From NCBI GenBank assembly GCA_012295275.1, contig CM022674.1, positions 16,821,127 through 16,882,754 of the forward strand: a DNA stretch of 61,628 bases, given 5' to 3'. This DNA comes from Chrysomallon squamiferum (lineage: Eukaryota > Mollusca > Gastropoda > Neomphalida > Peltospiridae). The position numbers were made by a program, and so were the translations under genes. Numbering within the stretch: position 1 is the stretch's first letter; each line of letters begins with the position of its first letter. Of this stretch, positions 27,865-39,596 are shown one piece after another. The notes under the pieces are model-generated. The model had not been told where the DNA came from and did not search any database. It was given only the letters and a program-made list of their open reading frames with translations.

Positions 27865-29792
27865 TAATAATAGTAGTATTGGAAATAGTAGGGCTAGTAA
27901 TAACTATAGTAATAACAGTAGTAGTAAATAGTAGGGCTAGTAATAGTAGGGATAGTAATAATAGTAGTAAAATAGTAGGGCTAGTAATAATAGTAAATAA
28001 TAGGGCTAGTAATAGGGAAATAGTAGGGCTAGTAATAGTAATAAATAGTAGGGCTAGTAATAATAGTAGTAAAATAGTAAAATAGTTGGGTAGGGCTAAA
28101 TAATAATAGTAGCATAATAATAGGAAAATAGTAGGGCTAGCTAGTAATAATAGTAATAATAATAATAAAATAAATAGTAGGGCTAGGGCTAGTAATAAGT
28201 AGTAAAATAGTTGGTAAAATAGTAAAAATAGTAGGGCTAGTAATAATAGTTGTAATAAATAGTAGGGCTAGTAATAATAGTAATAATTGGAAATAGTAGG
28301 GCTAAATAAAATAATAGTATAATGGAAATAGTAGGGCTAGTAATAATAGTAATAATAGTAGTAGTATTGGAAATAGTAGGGCTAATAATAATAATAGTTG
28401 TGGAAATAGTAGGGGCTAAAATAGTAAATAGTAGGGCTAGTAATAATAATAAAATAGTAGTAGTGGAAATAGTAGGGCTAGTAATAAATAGATAGGGCTA
28501 GTAATAAATAGTAAATAATAATAGTAGTAGGCTAGTAATAATAGTAGTGGAAATAGTAGGGCTAAATAATAGTAGTAAGGAAAAATAGTAGGCTAGTAAT
28601 AATAGTAGTAATAAATAATAGTAGTAAAATAGTAGTAATAATAGTAGTGGAAATAGTAGGGCTAGTAATAATAGTAATAATAGTAGTATTGGAAATAGTA
28701 GGGCTAGTAATAATAGTGGAAATAGTAGGAAATAGTAGGGCTAGTAATAATAGTAATAATTGGAAATAGTAGGGCTAGTAATAATAGTAGTAGTTGGAAA
28801 TAGTAGGGCTAGTAATAATAGTAAATAGTAGGGCTAGGAAAAATAGTAGGGCTAAAATAAAATAAATAATAGGGGCTAGTAAATAATAGTAGTAAAATAG
28901 TAGGGCTAGTAATAATAATAGTAATAATAGTGGAAATAGTAGGGCTAGTAATAATAATAGTAGTATTGGAAATAGTAGGGCTAGTAATAATAGTAATAAG
29001 TAGGGCTAGTAATAGTGGAAATAGTAGGGCTAGTAATAATAGTAATAATGGAAATAGTAGGGCTAATAGTAGGAAATAGTAGTAGTAATAATAGTTGAAT
29101 AGTAGGTAGTAATAATAGTAGTATTGGAAATAGTAGGGCTAGTAATAATAGTAATAGTAGGGCTAGTAATAATAAATAATAGTAGTAAAATAGTAGGGCT
29201 AGTAATAATAGTAGTAAATAGTAGGGCTAGTAAAATAGTAAATAGTAGGGCTAGTAATAATAGTTGTGGAAATAGTAGTAATAATAGGAAATAGTAGGGC
29301 TAGTAATAATAGTAGTAATTGGAAATAGTAGGGCTAGGGCTAATAATAGTAATAAAATAGTAGTAATAGTTGGAAATAGTAGGGCTAGTAATAAAATAAT
29401 AATAATAGTAAATAGGAAATAGTAGGGCTAAATAATAATAGTAGTAATGGAAAATAGTAGGGCTAGTAATAATAGTAGTAATGTAGGGCTATAGTAGGGC
29501 TAGTAATAATAATAGTAGGGAAATAGTAATAATAATAAATAGTATTAAATAGTAGGGCTAGTAATAATAGTAAATAATAAATAGTAGTAATTTTAATAAT
29601 AATAGTAGTATTAGAAATAGTAGTAAATAGTAGTAATAATAATAGTAGTTGGAAATAGTAGTAGTAAATAATTAGTAGTAAATAGTAATAATAGTAGTAA
29701 TAATAGTAGGGCTAGTAAATAGTAGGGCTAATAATAATAGTAAATAGTAAGTAATAGTAGGGCTAGTAATAATAATAGTAATGGAAATAGTA

Positions 29793-31134
29793 AACCATAT
29801 TCATAGTATGTATTAATAGTTGTTTAATACTAATTAGTACATATATCTGTAATATCTTTCAAGTCTGCACCTCAAGGTTTTCTTTGACTGCATCCGCTTC
29901 AAGGACAAGACAAGTTGTCATCTCAATTGAATAAACATAAGAAAACAGACTGCTTGACTGTGAGGATTTGACACATTAAACAATGAAGATTATATTAGAT
30001 TATAAACGTTTAAAAACAGGTTATTAAGATATATCAAAAACAGGTAATAAATATCAATAATAAATTCAGAAGAAAGTCCGTGATTAAGGTTGTTTCTACC
30101 AACTGTGGTTCTAGTTTTTTCTACCAACTGACAAATGGAGGACAGTATTCGCTTTACTAGTATAATCAATGTGAGATTTGCTTTGTTATAAAGACAAACA
30201 CAGAGAGAGTATTTTTTAGTGTCGTGCTGAGAATAGATATTTCGTGTGAATGTAATAAAATTCTTGACGTTTAGAAAGTGATAGAACACAATCAGTGCAT
30301 GAACACCAGTCTCTTTTAATGACTTTTATTTAGCCTAAGTTTTCCTTTTCATGTATCTGAGAGAAAGGCTGTCCATTGTTAGTCGACATTACCAGTTGTC
30401 TTCGGGAAAGTATATTTAGAGAACAAAAGTGTCTACAGAAAAAGCAAAGAGACCGAGAGAAAGCCAAAGATTATGTAGTTTTATGAGATAAACAAAAGAT
30501 AAAACAACGACAGATAGTAAATAAATATGTATTAATGATTGTAATCAGTAAATAAACTGTATTTAAATTTCGATATATGCAGATAATTAAAGTTCTGTTT
30601 GACCATCATTAATGCCCTTTTACTGGAAAAAATGCCATGTAGAAACTTAAAAGGCATTTTTTATTTGTTTTTTATTATTATTATTATTTTTAAATTTCGT
30701 AGTTACGTTAATTACAGGCTAGGATACAGCTAGTTTTGACTGATAAACTAAGACAGCTTTGAGATTTGTCAACACGCGTGTCTTTGTTTTGTCTTTGATT
30801 CCTCGGTTGAGACGAGAGTTGCGAAGAGGGTTGATACGAGAGTTGAGACGAGAGTTGAGACGAGGGTTGATACGAGGGTTGAGACGAGGGTTGAGGCGAG
30901 AGTTGAGACGAGGTTGAGACGAGGGTTGGGACGAGGGTTGAGGCGAGAGTTGAGACGAGAGTTGAGACGAGGGTTGATTCAGAGTTGAGGCGAGAGTTGA
31001 GACGAGGTTGAGGCGAACTGGAAGCGACAAGAGGGATGTTGCCTATAGCAGCATAAATTGGACGGCATCTGTTAAGATACTTTTATTTTTGTTCTTTTAC
31101 CGTCAATAGTGTAATCAGTAAACTGTTTAGCACA

Positions 31135-31197
<63 letters not shown>

Positions 31198-31599
31198 ACA
31201 TATTAACGTAATAACTTGATTCTCCCGACTTTAATTGTCTTAACTGACGTTTCCACAAAAACGTAAATAATTTAGTTCCGCTTCTATTTTTTCATATTAT
31301 TACGAGACATATTCTGCATATAAATAATGAACTCAAACTGTTCTCTTGTTGATGTTATTTATCTTGTGTCTATATATATATATTACTGTCACAGTTTAAA
31401 ATTTGCCAATCATTGTCATAGTCTTATAATCCCCTAGTCATGATAACGACCACACACACACACACTATATATACACACACACATACTGTGAACAGACTAC
31501 ACACATAAAGTACACATATAAGAGCTAGCCTGGGATCCTGTCTCAAAACATCAGCTATTATTTTAGAGATTTGCGTATTATTATATATTATTATATATT

Positions 31600-31655
<56 letters not shown>

Positions 31656-31868
31656 TACTTTACAAATTATTTGTATATAATTCATCTGTTTACATTTTAA
31701 ACACAAATTAAATCCAAAAATAAAACAAGTAAAAATTAATGATCCAAATATACAAATTTATCTATTTATCTGATTTTCGTTTATTTACATGTCATAAATA
31801 ATTAAATAAACAAACTGTTGCTAAGTTTATGTTTAATAAATAATAATCTTAATATAATTTACTTACAG
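29793..31868. other. Region without supported genes left of the Ig locus
   Basis: No exon recognised. Contains a 12-13 base minisatellite (30810-31020), AC runs (31134-31190 and about 31608-31652) and AT-rich DNA. Confidence 0.5.
30810..31020. repeat. Minisatellite of GTTGAGACGAG(GG) units
   Basis: About 16 units of mainly 12 bases, GTTGAGACGAGG with G/A and GC/AC variants. On the minus strand it gives an open Ser/Gln/Pro/Arg/Asn-rich frame, which is most simply a by-product of the repeat. Confidence 0.85.
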
Positions 31869-32312
31869 GTAGGGCTCCCCCGATGAAGTGTGTCCTTACT
31901 GATAGAGATCATGTGAAATCAATTCTTTCTACAGAGGTATGATGGGAAATATATTTTAGAAAACTAAAATCCACAGCTATGAACTACATTGTTTATAGTT
32001 CTTGAATTCATTGTCAGAAAAAACTAAAAAAAACGAGAAAATCTGAACACACTGAGAGTGGTGTGTTATACATGCCAGTTAACTTTTTAACATATCTAGT
32101 GTTAAATTATGTTAAAACACCAGACTTCAATGTTTTCATTAACTCTTCGTAAAATATACAGCTATAACAATTCATCACAACAAATAAATAAATAAAGTTA
32201 AACTATTTGTTTTTCTCTCTATTTAAACCAGTGCCAGACTAATTTCTCTGAACCGCGTCACCCTTCAGAAACAGAAAGTAATTCCTACGTCTCGCCTGTA
32301 ACACACATCTAA
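31869..32312 (+). CDS. Two candidate C-terminal exons of an unidentified receptor
   Basis: Exon-like stretch 31869-31936 lies between TTACAG and GTATGA, enters in phase 1, is open only in that frame (RAPPMKCVLTDRDHVKSILS) and leaves in phase 0. The next, 32232-32312, follows an AG after TTTAAACC and reads on in phase 0 to a stop, ending ETESNSYVSPVTHI. A Ser/Thr/Glu-rich end with a lone Tyr (SYVSPV) looks like a cytoplasmic signalling tail. Upstream extracellular and membrane exons were not found on this strand. The end faces that of the minus-strand Ig gene, 420 bases away. The exons are short, so this is tentative; they could be chance ORFs or remnants. Confidence 0.3.
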
Positions 32313-32382
32313 GTGCTAAGATCACACGAGCAAATATACCTCTATGTTGTTTCCTTTGTTGTTTTTATTGATTTATTGATTG

Positions 32383-32523
<141 letters not shown>

Positions 32524-32730
32524 GAAATATTTGACCTGTGTTTAGTTCTTCGTGGACTGGTCTGTGTTGTGTCTCGCTGTCTAACTGTCCTGTATCACAA
32601 AAACAAACGTTAATGAAAAACTGAAGACAAAATAGAAGGTAAGACAGAAATGCAAAAATAATAAAAATAATTGTTAAATATAATTATAAAATAAGTAAAT
32701 ATTGGTAATTATTTTCATTACTAGATATCG

Positions 32731-35169
32731 TCATTGTTTCTTACTTTCGTTATCCTCTGATTTCCTCCTTTGCCTCATTACACAGACTACAACGACGATG
32801 ATCAGGATGATGACACCCAATACTGCAGTAACAATGTAGACAGACATCTTGTCAAATTTAGACTCGGTATTTTCTTCTAGAATGATAAATATACATTAAT
32901 TTAAATACGTAAACTGAATATACAAAGAAACATACATATCTACATGCATGCACATATACGTACATAGACACATACAGACACACATATTCACACGTACATA
33001 TATATATATATATACATACGAAGAGAATAGGAAAATAAATGAATAAATAAATTAATACAGTTAAATGCAAAATGAAAAAATTGTTTGCATCGATGTAGAC
33101 TGGGATATCTTAAACAATCTTTCACGTATTTCAGTATACAGGTCAATCTTTGGGAAATACGAAAGTGATGTAACAAAAAATTCAGATTGTAATTCTCTTT
33201 AAATAAAGTGAAATCATTACTAATGAAATCTTTCGTTTCTGTTTAAAGGTAAAGTATTTGTTTACTATAAGCTCGTGATATCTTTCGTTTCAGTTTAATG
33301 ATAAAGTATTTGTTTACTAAAAGTTGTTGAAATATTTTAACAGGATGAACAGGATAATATTAATCCGAAATTTAATATGGAGAATAATTGTATAAACATT
33401 GCACTTCTACAATAACACGAACCTGATGACTTTAGGTAAGTGTAGAAATTGTCACATCCAAATTTGTTACAGACTGTTAGATTGTACAACCCTCGTTCAC
33501 TGTCTGAAAACTGACCAATGTCCAGTGAAATCAGGTAGCCACTGACGTTGACAGTTTTGTTGTAGACTTTAACAGAAACGTCACTTTGGTTAATTATACT
33601 TTTCATAACCTTCATGTTTCTGTTAACCCATCGGAAATAGGTGATTCTAGAACGGGAGACAATAATCTTCTTCAGAATAATTGAGTCACCGTCAGACACA
33701 GTCAGTGTAGAGTACGAGGTATCTCCTGATGACGGCGGTACTGAAATTAAACAAAGTTTGTATTGAAACATTTCTAACATTTTGCCCAGCAACTTATGAA
33801 TTGAACCAGGATACTCGATGAAAGGCTCCGGTAGTTTAAAAAAAAAAATACTAATAAAGAAGCACCCCGCACAAAAAGTAATTCAGTCAAACAAACAAAA
33901 CCAACTAACGTTCTATAATGTACTATACTTGCTGCACTGTAACTGTTAGTTCATCACCATTCCCACACGCACGTAAACAAACTTACCACGCTCACAAACA
34001 CAAAACTCAAGTATATTTCCATGAACTGAATCAGTTATGTGGTTAAAACATCACAATAATTTCAGAAATAATATAATTACACAGGTCTTCCAGTAAACTG
34101 CAAACAAATAAATAATAATGTATGAAAAAGAACACGAGACTTACCTTCACTAATAACTGCCAGTTTTCCAAGGTGCTCAGTGATTCTGTTCAAACGAATG
34201 GCATTGTTAGTCACAGCGCACACGTATGTTCCAGAATCTCTGTAACTGTACTGATGGATGGACAGGACATATTTGTTCGGTGACACAAACTGTCCATCAA
34301 GTTCTCTGATTTTCTCACCTCTCCAGATGTTAGTGAATTTAGAGAAGTGGTAGTCTGCAGGGCGACCTTCTGCTTCACAACTTATTTGTAGAGTTTTGTT
34401 CTTTGTGTAGAAGTGTGCGGACTTTCGTATTGTTGGTGAGTCTATGTAAAGTAAGAATTAATAGACTATTGACTGCAAGTGTATAACTCTACACATTACG
34501 CTGAAAAATTCTTTAATATTAGTTTTTGCACATCAGCCAGGAAATGTCTTTGATAATAAGTGTATTGTAAATCACTGAGGAATATGTATGTATGTTGTGT
34601 TATTAAAATAGTAATGAAAAATATATATTTAAATTTTGTTTTATTAAACACAGAAATTAATACAAATTGTTAATGAAAAGAAACAACAGTATACATACAA
34701 AATACATCCGTACATTTTATTCTTAAAATATAATTATTGTCAATGTACTTGCAAAAATCAAAAGAGGATTATTTGTAGATAGAAAAATATTTGTTAAATG
34801 TAATAACATTAAAATACTTACAGTTAACAAAAAGAAAAATGTTTGTGGTCACAAGATATTAGTTTGTGAAATATAGTAATATTAATATACTTACAGTTAA
34901 CAAAAAGAGATACGCTTGTTGACAGAATATATTTGTGACGTGTTTAGCTGTACACTGACATATTTTATTGTGGTAAATTCTTAACAGTTGAAAACTGATG
35001 AATCTAGTCTTCACGTCTCCAATGGTAACAAGATTCGTTTTCGTGTTAATTCCGTCACAAACAAGTATGTCGTCAGAGACGATTGACTTTCCTCCTGTGA
35101 CTTGAGACGACATTTTTATAACGTCTCCTTCTCGAATTGGGACGCCCGAGTCGTAACCTTTATTACTGG
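32731..35169 (-). CDS. Immunoglobulin-superfamily membrane receptor, 5-prime end missing
   Basis: Four exons on the minus strand. 35169-34895 is an Ig-like domain (SGVPIREGDVIKMSSQ ... KICQCTAKHVTN). 34441-34145 is a clear C2-type Ig domain (ISCEAEGRPADYHF ... YSYRDSGTYVCAVTNNA), phase 1 at both ends. 33740-33423 is a third Ig-like domain (TYFRWVNRN ... SERGLYNLTVCNKFG), phase 1-1. 32876-32731 holds the membrane segment (MSVYIVTAVLGVIILIIVVV), a basic stop-transfer (MRQRRK) and TGA. The tail is only about 15 residues unless the donor GAAA|GTAAG at 32745 leads to further exons. The first exon with a signal peptide was not found. The donor of the first listed exon gives phase 0 at 34895, while the next exon needs phase 1; shifting to A|GTATAT four bases on would fix this. 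The ligand and role are unknown; an adhesion or immune receptor is inferred. Confidence 0.65.
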
Positions 35170-35372
35170 CTTATAATAATGATGATAAATAATAATAATA
35201 AGAAGAAGAAGACAGGATCGACAAAACCTTCTACTTTCTTTTCTCTTTCATGTAAATCAAAGCGCATAACATATTTAATTAATATTAAATATTTTTGTCA
35301 GTTTAACTTTTGTTTAGAACAAGACCATGAAAACTTTGTTTAGAACAAGTGTTTTTATGATGAATTCAAACT

Positions 35373-35444
<72 letters not shown>

Positions 35445-35489
35445 AAGTAGAGTTAATTACGTAAGTCACATTTGAAATCCAGTTTTGTA
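35170..35489. other. Spacer with (GA)n between Ig gene and copy E
   Basis: AAT/AAG-rich DNA and a GA run at 35375-35442. A signal-peptide exon for the minus-strand Ig gene was looked for here and not seen. Confidence 0.5.
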
Positions 35490-35810
35490 TTTCTATATTT
35501 GGATGTGAACTTGCGCGCAGTATACGCATCATTTCAAGACTGTTAAACAAAACGCAGAGCTTTAAAAACAGGTTTTAAAGATCGTCCAAACATCAAAGAC
35601 CCTCTAAGACAACAATGAGAGAGGAGAGAAAATTGCAGAGACCAGTTAGATGTCGTTCATGGGTCTGAACCACATCTTTAAAACAATAGTTGTTAGAATT
35701 GAGCTCTATTTTCTATACGACACTGAGAAATCGGCTAAAAGGAGGACAGAAAACATGAAACAAATAAAACTGTCTCAAGCTCACAAAGGAGTACCACATT
35801 TAAACATGTA
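35490..35810 (+). mobile_element. Tc1 transposase remnant (copy E)
   Basis: Diverged version of the fragment before exon 5 in copies A, C and G: the plus strand has SRLLNKT-like, DRPNIKDPLRQQ and RNRLKGGQ stretches in shifting frames. Confidence 0.6.
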
Positions 35811-35992
35811 GATAAAACAAAAGATTTATAACGGTTACCTCACTGAAAAGAACAAACATTAAACTAGTTTTAAACCTTACGTTTAAAGAATAGTGTCATC
35901 ATCGTAGTCGTAGTCGTTGATACTGGTGTTTTATGTTAGAAAACTGATTGACACGAATGTGATTCTGATAATTATAGAATGTTTACTTGTAG

Positions 35993-36120
35993 GTGATGCC
36001 CTGATAAACACTGTAACAGATAACGTTCGTCACAATGGTATGAGATTCTCTACAGAGGACAATGGTAACGCATGTGCTAATGGTTATAAGGGAGGCTGGG
36101 GGGACAACGACCTTAATTAA
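35993..36120 (+). pseudogene. Copy E: truncated exon 5
   Basis: After the TAG acceptor the frame reads [20 protein letters not shown] and on to GYKGGWGDNDLN, then stops. The second half of exon 5 (from the YNSCH region to KIRPSS) is deleted, joining directly to the 3-prime minisatellite. No exons 1-4 precede it on this strand. Confidence 0.8.
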
Positions 36121-37650
36121 ATTCGACCATGTTCTCTTTTTATCTGAAATTGTAACGACAATTTGACCATCTTCTGTTTTGACTTATATGTGTAATTCAA
36201 ATCCAATTATCTTCTTTCGTCAATTACAACTGTAATAAAAATTTGACCATGTTCAGTTTTCAATTATAACTGTTATGAAAATGTGGTCTTATTCTGTTTT
36301 GCACTGAAACTGTGTTGAAAATTCGACGGTCTGCGTGTTTGACGAAAAAATGTTTTGTTAGTTCAAATGAAACAATAGTACTAGCCTAATGAAAACAAAT
36401 TATTAACTAGAGAAATAAAAGAAAAATATAAAACACAATTCCAAGTGTGAGGAATGTTTTATTATTCAAAATATTGTAAATAATGCCATTCAAATAAAAA
36501 AAAAAAAAAAATACAGTTTGTCAAATTAATGAAAAAAAGAAAGCCATTTGAAAGAAAAATATGAAAGAAAATATTTGAATTATTAATGTGTTTTAGCTTT
36601 TAATTGATATAAATTCATCAACTACTAATTTTGAAACAGTTGCTAAAGGTAAATTTATAAGACGTGAAATTTAATTTTATATTTGTTTTCTTTGGAAAAA
36701 GTTGTTAAATGTAAATTTACATAAAAAAATGTTGCTGAATTCTTTTATTTTAATTTGTTTTCTGGATAAAGATAAGTTTATGACAATAAAAAAAAAGATG
36801 AGAACTATTACTGATATTTGAAACGTTTCCCTGATATCGGTAGATTATAAGAATCGATCCCGGCTTTAGCCAGTCTTTTTTTCACCTTCAAATTCGTGTT
36901 TGTTTCTGTTGGTATGAGCTGTACTGTATTAAAGAGTTTGTAATAGGTTCCTAGCTGCTAATATAAAAGTGTATTTTGTGAAGGAAAAATTCGTGAAACT
37001 TCTACCAGTGTTGATTCTGATTTTTAAGTTGTTTGCTATTCTGTCTGTAATAAAAGGAAAATATGTTCATGCTTCATGTATTTATTTATTTATCTGTTTG
37101 TTTTTTGTTGTTTTTTGTTCATTGGTTATAAAACAAGCATGATTATATAAAAAAAGTATTAAAATACTAAAAAACACTTTCATTAAAGGAACAGGAAACA
37201 AACAATCAACAAAACAATACTAATATAAATATTACTACTACTACTACTACTAAACATAAGAAATAAATAAACACACCACGCACACACACACACACACACA
37301 CACACAGATATATATGTATATGAGGCTGATTGTAAACACAATATCTAGTTTATGTAAAAACACATAAATATTTTAAATAACATCATCTCTTTGAAGACAA
37401 AACATTACTAGGAAAGTCGGTTCAGTTGATCCCACGTGACTCAGTTCAGTGGATGGTCATATATAAATTGATCAGTGTAATATTAGTCAATCTGAAAAAT
37501 AACAAAACAGGTGAAGTAAGATAAATTATTTATTTGAATACAGTTCGATAAGTTCTACTGTGCTTAGTTTTCTTCTGACTGCGCATTGCTATTCTACATA
37601 AATAAATAAAAAAAAAAAAAAAAAAAATAAATAAAAGAATAATAATAATA

Positions 37651-37708
<58 letters not shown>

Positions 37709-37856
37709 TAAAAAAAAAAAAAATAAAATCAAATCAAATCAAATCAAATCAAAAACTTAACCAGACACTAAACACTTGTATTATTATTATTATTATTTAC
37801 ATGGTCTGATCAACAACTTCCCTTTTTAACTCCTACTACGTATTGCTCCATTCATA
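36121..37856. other. Downstream flank of copy E
   Basis: 3-prime minisatellite (36121-36340), poly-A (about 36498-36512), AC run (about 37280-37304), and an A-rich AAT/AATCA tract (37600-37750). It is a diverged relative of the flanks after copies B and H. No gene seen. Confidence 0.6.
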
Positions 37857-38175
37857 AGCATCTCTACAGTCAGAGGGAACACTTTCTGGAATAACAACAA
37901 CATAAATTATCTCTTCACAGTCAGAGGGAACACTTTCTGGAATAACAACAACATAAATTATCTCTTCACAGTCAGAGGGAACATTTTCTCTAATAATAAC
38001 ATTAATTATTTCTAGACAGTCAGACTGAATTCTTTCTAAAACAATGATAGCATTAATTATCTATACAGTGTTAGATGGAACACTTTCTGTAATAATAATA
38101 ACATTTATCTCTACACAGATAGAGAGAACACTTTCTATAATAATAACATTATGTTTACCTAGGCAGATGGAATAT
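37857..38175 (-). repeat. Tandem array of exon-2 starts, inverted copy E-prime
   Basis: On the minus strand at least six units with the core AGAAAGTGTTCCCTCTGACT follow each other at about 51-54 bases. Two adjacent units are nearly identical (ESVPSDCEEIIYVVVIP, 17 aa). The last runs into a trace of exon 2 (ATGAATGGAG) after a 2-base loss that shifts the frame. It is the longest such array in the window and sits in a non-functional copy. Confidence 0.75.
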
Positions 38176-38462
38176 TATATAGTAGTAGTAGTAGTAGTAG
38201 TAATAATAATGATAAAAGTAATAAAGATAACAGCTGTAGTAGTCGGAATTCGAAAAGTCACCTAATAACATAATCAATAGTGAAACTTGTAGTAGATAAT
38301 GTATGTTAATATCGTCATCGGCAATGTGGTATTAAAGGAATAAAAAATATATATAAAAAAAATAAATATATATACATAGTAATAGTAAATAAACAAAGGA
38401 ATACGTATATAAATCAAGAATCTAAAGACAGAAAAACACAAACGAATACGGATATATTATAA

Positions 38463-38779
38463 CATGTGATTCTGTTTCTGCCTCGCTAACAAACGAAAGA
38501 GATGTCAATGGTTTACAGTACAGAGAACACATGTCGTAGCCGTTGTTATATACGAAACCTTTACAGCCGACGTAGCTGGAACATTCTGTGATACAGTGGA
38601 GTTTATCGGACACGTTCAATTCTTTTGAAGGATTTTCTGCAGGTTTTTTTATGTTTGTACTTTGGTAAGTTTCGAAAAGTCTTACGAGTACTAAACACAG
38701 AATTGTCAGTAAAAACAACAATTATCAGAAATGCTAAAAAGCAGAAAAGTATCCCGTGCATCTTTCTCAGTATCTGCAT
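38463..38779 (-). pseudogene. Copy E-prime: inverted exon 1 with a frameshift
   Basis: ATG at 38779 opens MQILRKMHGILFCFLAFLII, a signal peptide like the other copies, then STRKTFRNLPKYKHKK. A run of seven A (one more than fits) shifts the frame, after which the PAN motif continues in another frame (LHCITECSSYVGCKGFVYNN). The donor has changed from CATGGTATG to CATGTTATA. No fibrinogen exons follow on this strand except the exon-2 start array. The single-base run difference could be a sequencing error, but the lost donor argues for a pseudogene. Confidence 0.75.
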
Positions 38780-39552
38780 TTTATCAATGATTTCAGTGCT
38801 ATCTTCTGTTCAGAACAAAATCAGTTTGATTGTATAAAGAGATTTTAATTGTTATTTCACAGAGCCAAATAAGCTATTATTTATTTCTACTAAATTTTCT
38901 AAGAATTTTCACCAAATCTGTTTCTGTTCAAAGAGAATCAACAATTAACATCAAACAATAGCTGATAGATATTTTGTAAGAGTTTCTAGAGGTTTGAAAA
39001 TCTTTTCTTAAAGAACTGTTCCTCGTAAACCACACGTGTTAAATTCAATCAACCAATCTCGTACTGATTACACAATCTTGTTGCTGTATCGGCTTCTAGC
39101 TAATGATAAATCTACAACTTAACATTTTGCTGTTGCAGGCTATCAAACTAAGTAAAACCCCGAAACAAATTAACCGTATGACGTAAACTTCTGTTTTCTA
39201 CTGAGAGCTGAAGTATTTGATGCTACGGTGAATATGATTAATGTAATTAATAATGTAGTGGTTATGTGACTCTTTGTTTTGTTTTCCTTTTCTGTTGTAG
39301 TTATCTTTGCATCGTGTTTCTTTAGCCAGCAAAATGATTTTTTAGAAAAAGAAATCACTTGAAAAATAAACATTTCTTAATTTTCCAGGATTTCAGTAAC
39401 CCTTCTGTCTGTCTATCCACCAATGTATCATCGATCTACCCACCCCATGTTCATAGACTCAAACACACCAGTACACGTCCAGAACATTTTTCTAATGATG
39501 TATACAGAGCATTAAGCTAAAATATGAAACCATGTGAATTATTTATTTCCTA

Positions 39553-39554
<2 letters not shown>
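38780..39554 (-). repeat. Inverted 5-prime flank of copy E-prime
   Basis: 39170-39520 on the minus strand resembles 42830-43505 on the plus strand (shared ATTAATGTAATTAATAATG and CTACCCACCCCAT segments). 38780-38900 is the inverted leader (TAGTAGAAATAAATAATAG...). A block carrying the 5-prime flank and exon 1 is therefore present in inverse orientation. Confidence 0.65.

Positions 39555-39596
<42 letters not shown>

Larger units (their letters stand above)
25989..29792. mobile_element. Large foldback-like inverted-repeat element
   Basis: The left outer arm (25989-27115) is an irregular array built on TACTAGCCCTACTATTTCC. The right outer arm (about 27868-29792) is the reverse complement type, GGAAATAGTAGGGCTAGTA with GTAATAATAG spacers. 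Between them are two inner inverted arms of about 270 bases (27120-27390 and 27590-27864) around a roughly 200-base AT-rich loop. Long inverted repeats made of tandem subrepeats are the hallmark of foldback transposons (FB, Galileo type). No transposase ORF is present, so it would be non-autonomous. The inner arms differ by scattered substitutions, which argues against a folded-read artefact. Confidence 0.6.

Noticed and set aside
26021-29792. Ile/Val/Ser/Thr-rich ORFs inside the foldback-like arrays
   Set aside because: They follow the triplet content of the arrays and have no start context or homology.
25989-29792. Foldback element as a chimeric-read artefact
   Set aside because: The inner arms differ by many scattered substitutions and the outer arms differ in length (about 1.1 versus 1.9 kb), which a folded read would not give. 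An artefact in array length alone cannot be excluded.
29990-30289. 99-codon minus-strand ORF
   Set aside because: AT-rich composition, no domain motif, no splice or promoter context.
38422-38721. ORF start inside the inverted exon 1 (MLFLLTILC...)
   Set aside because: This start is in the frame created by the 1-base shift; the true family start is at 38779.
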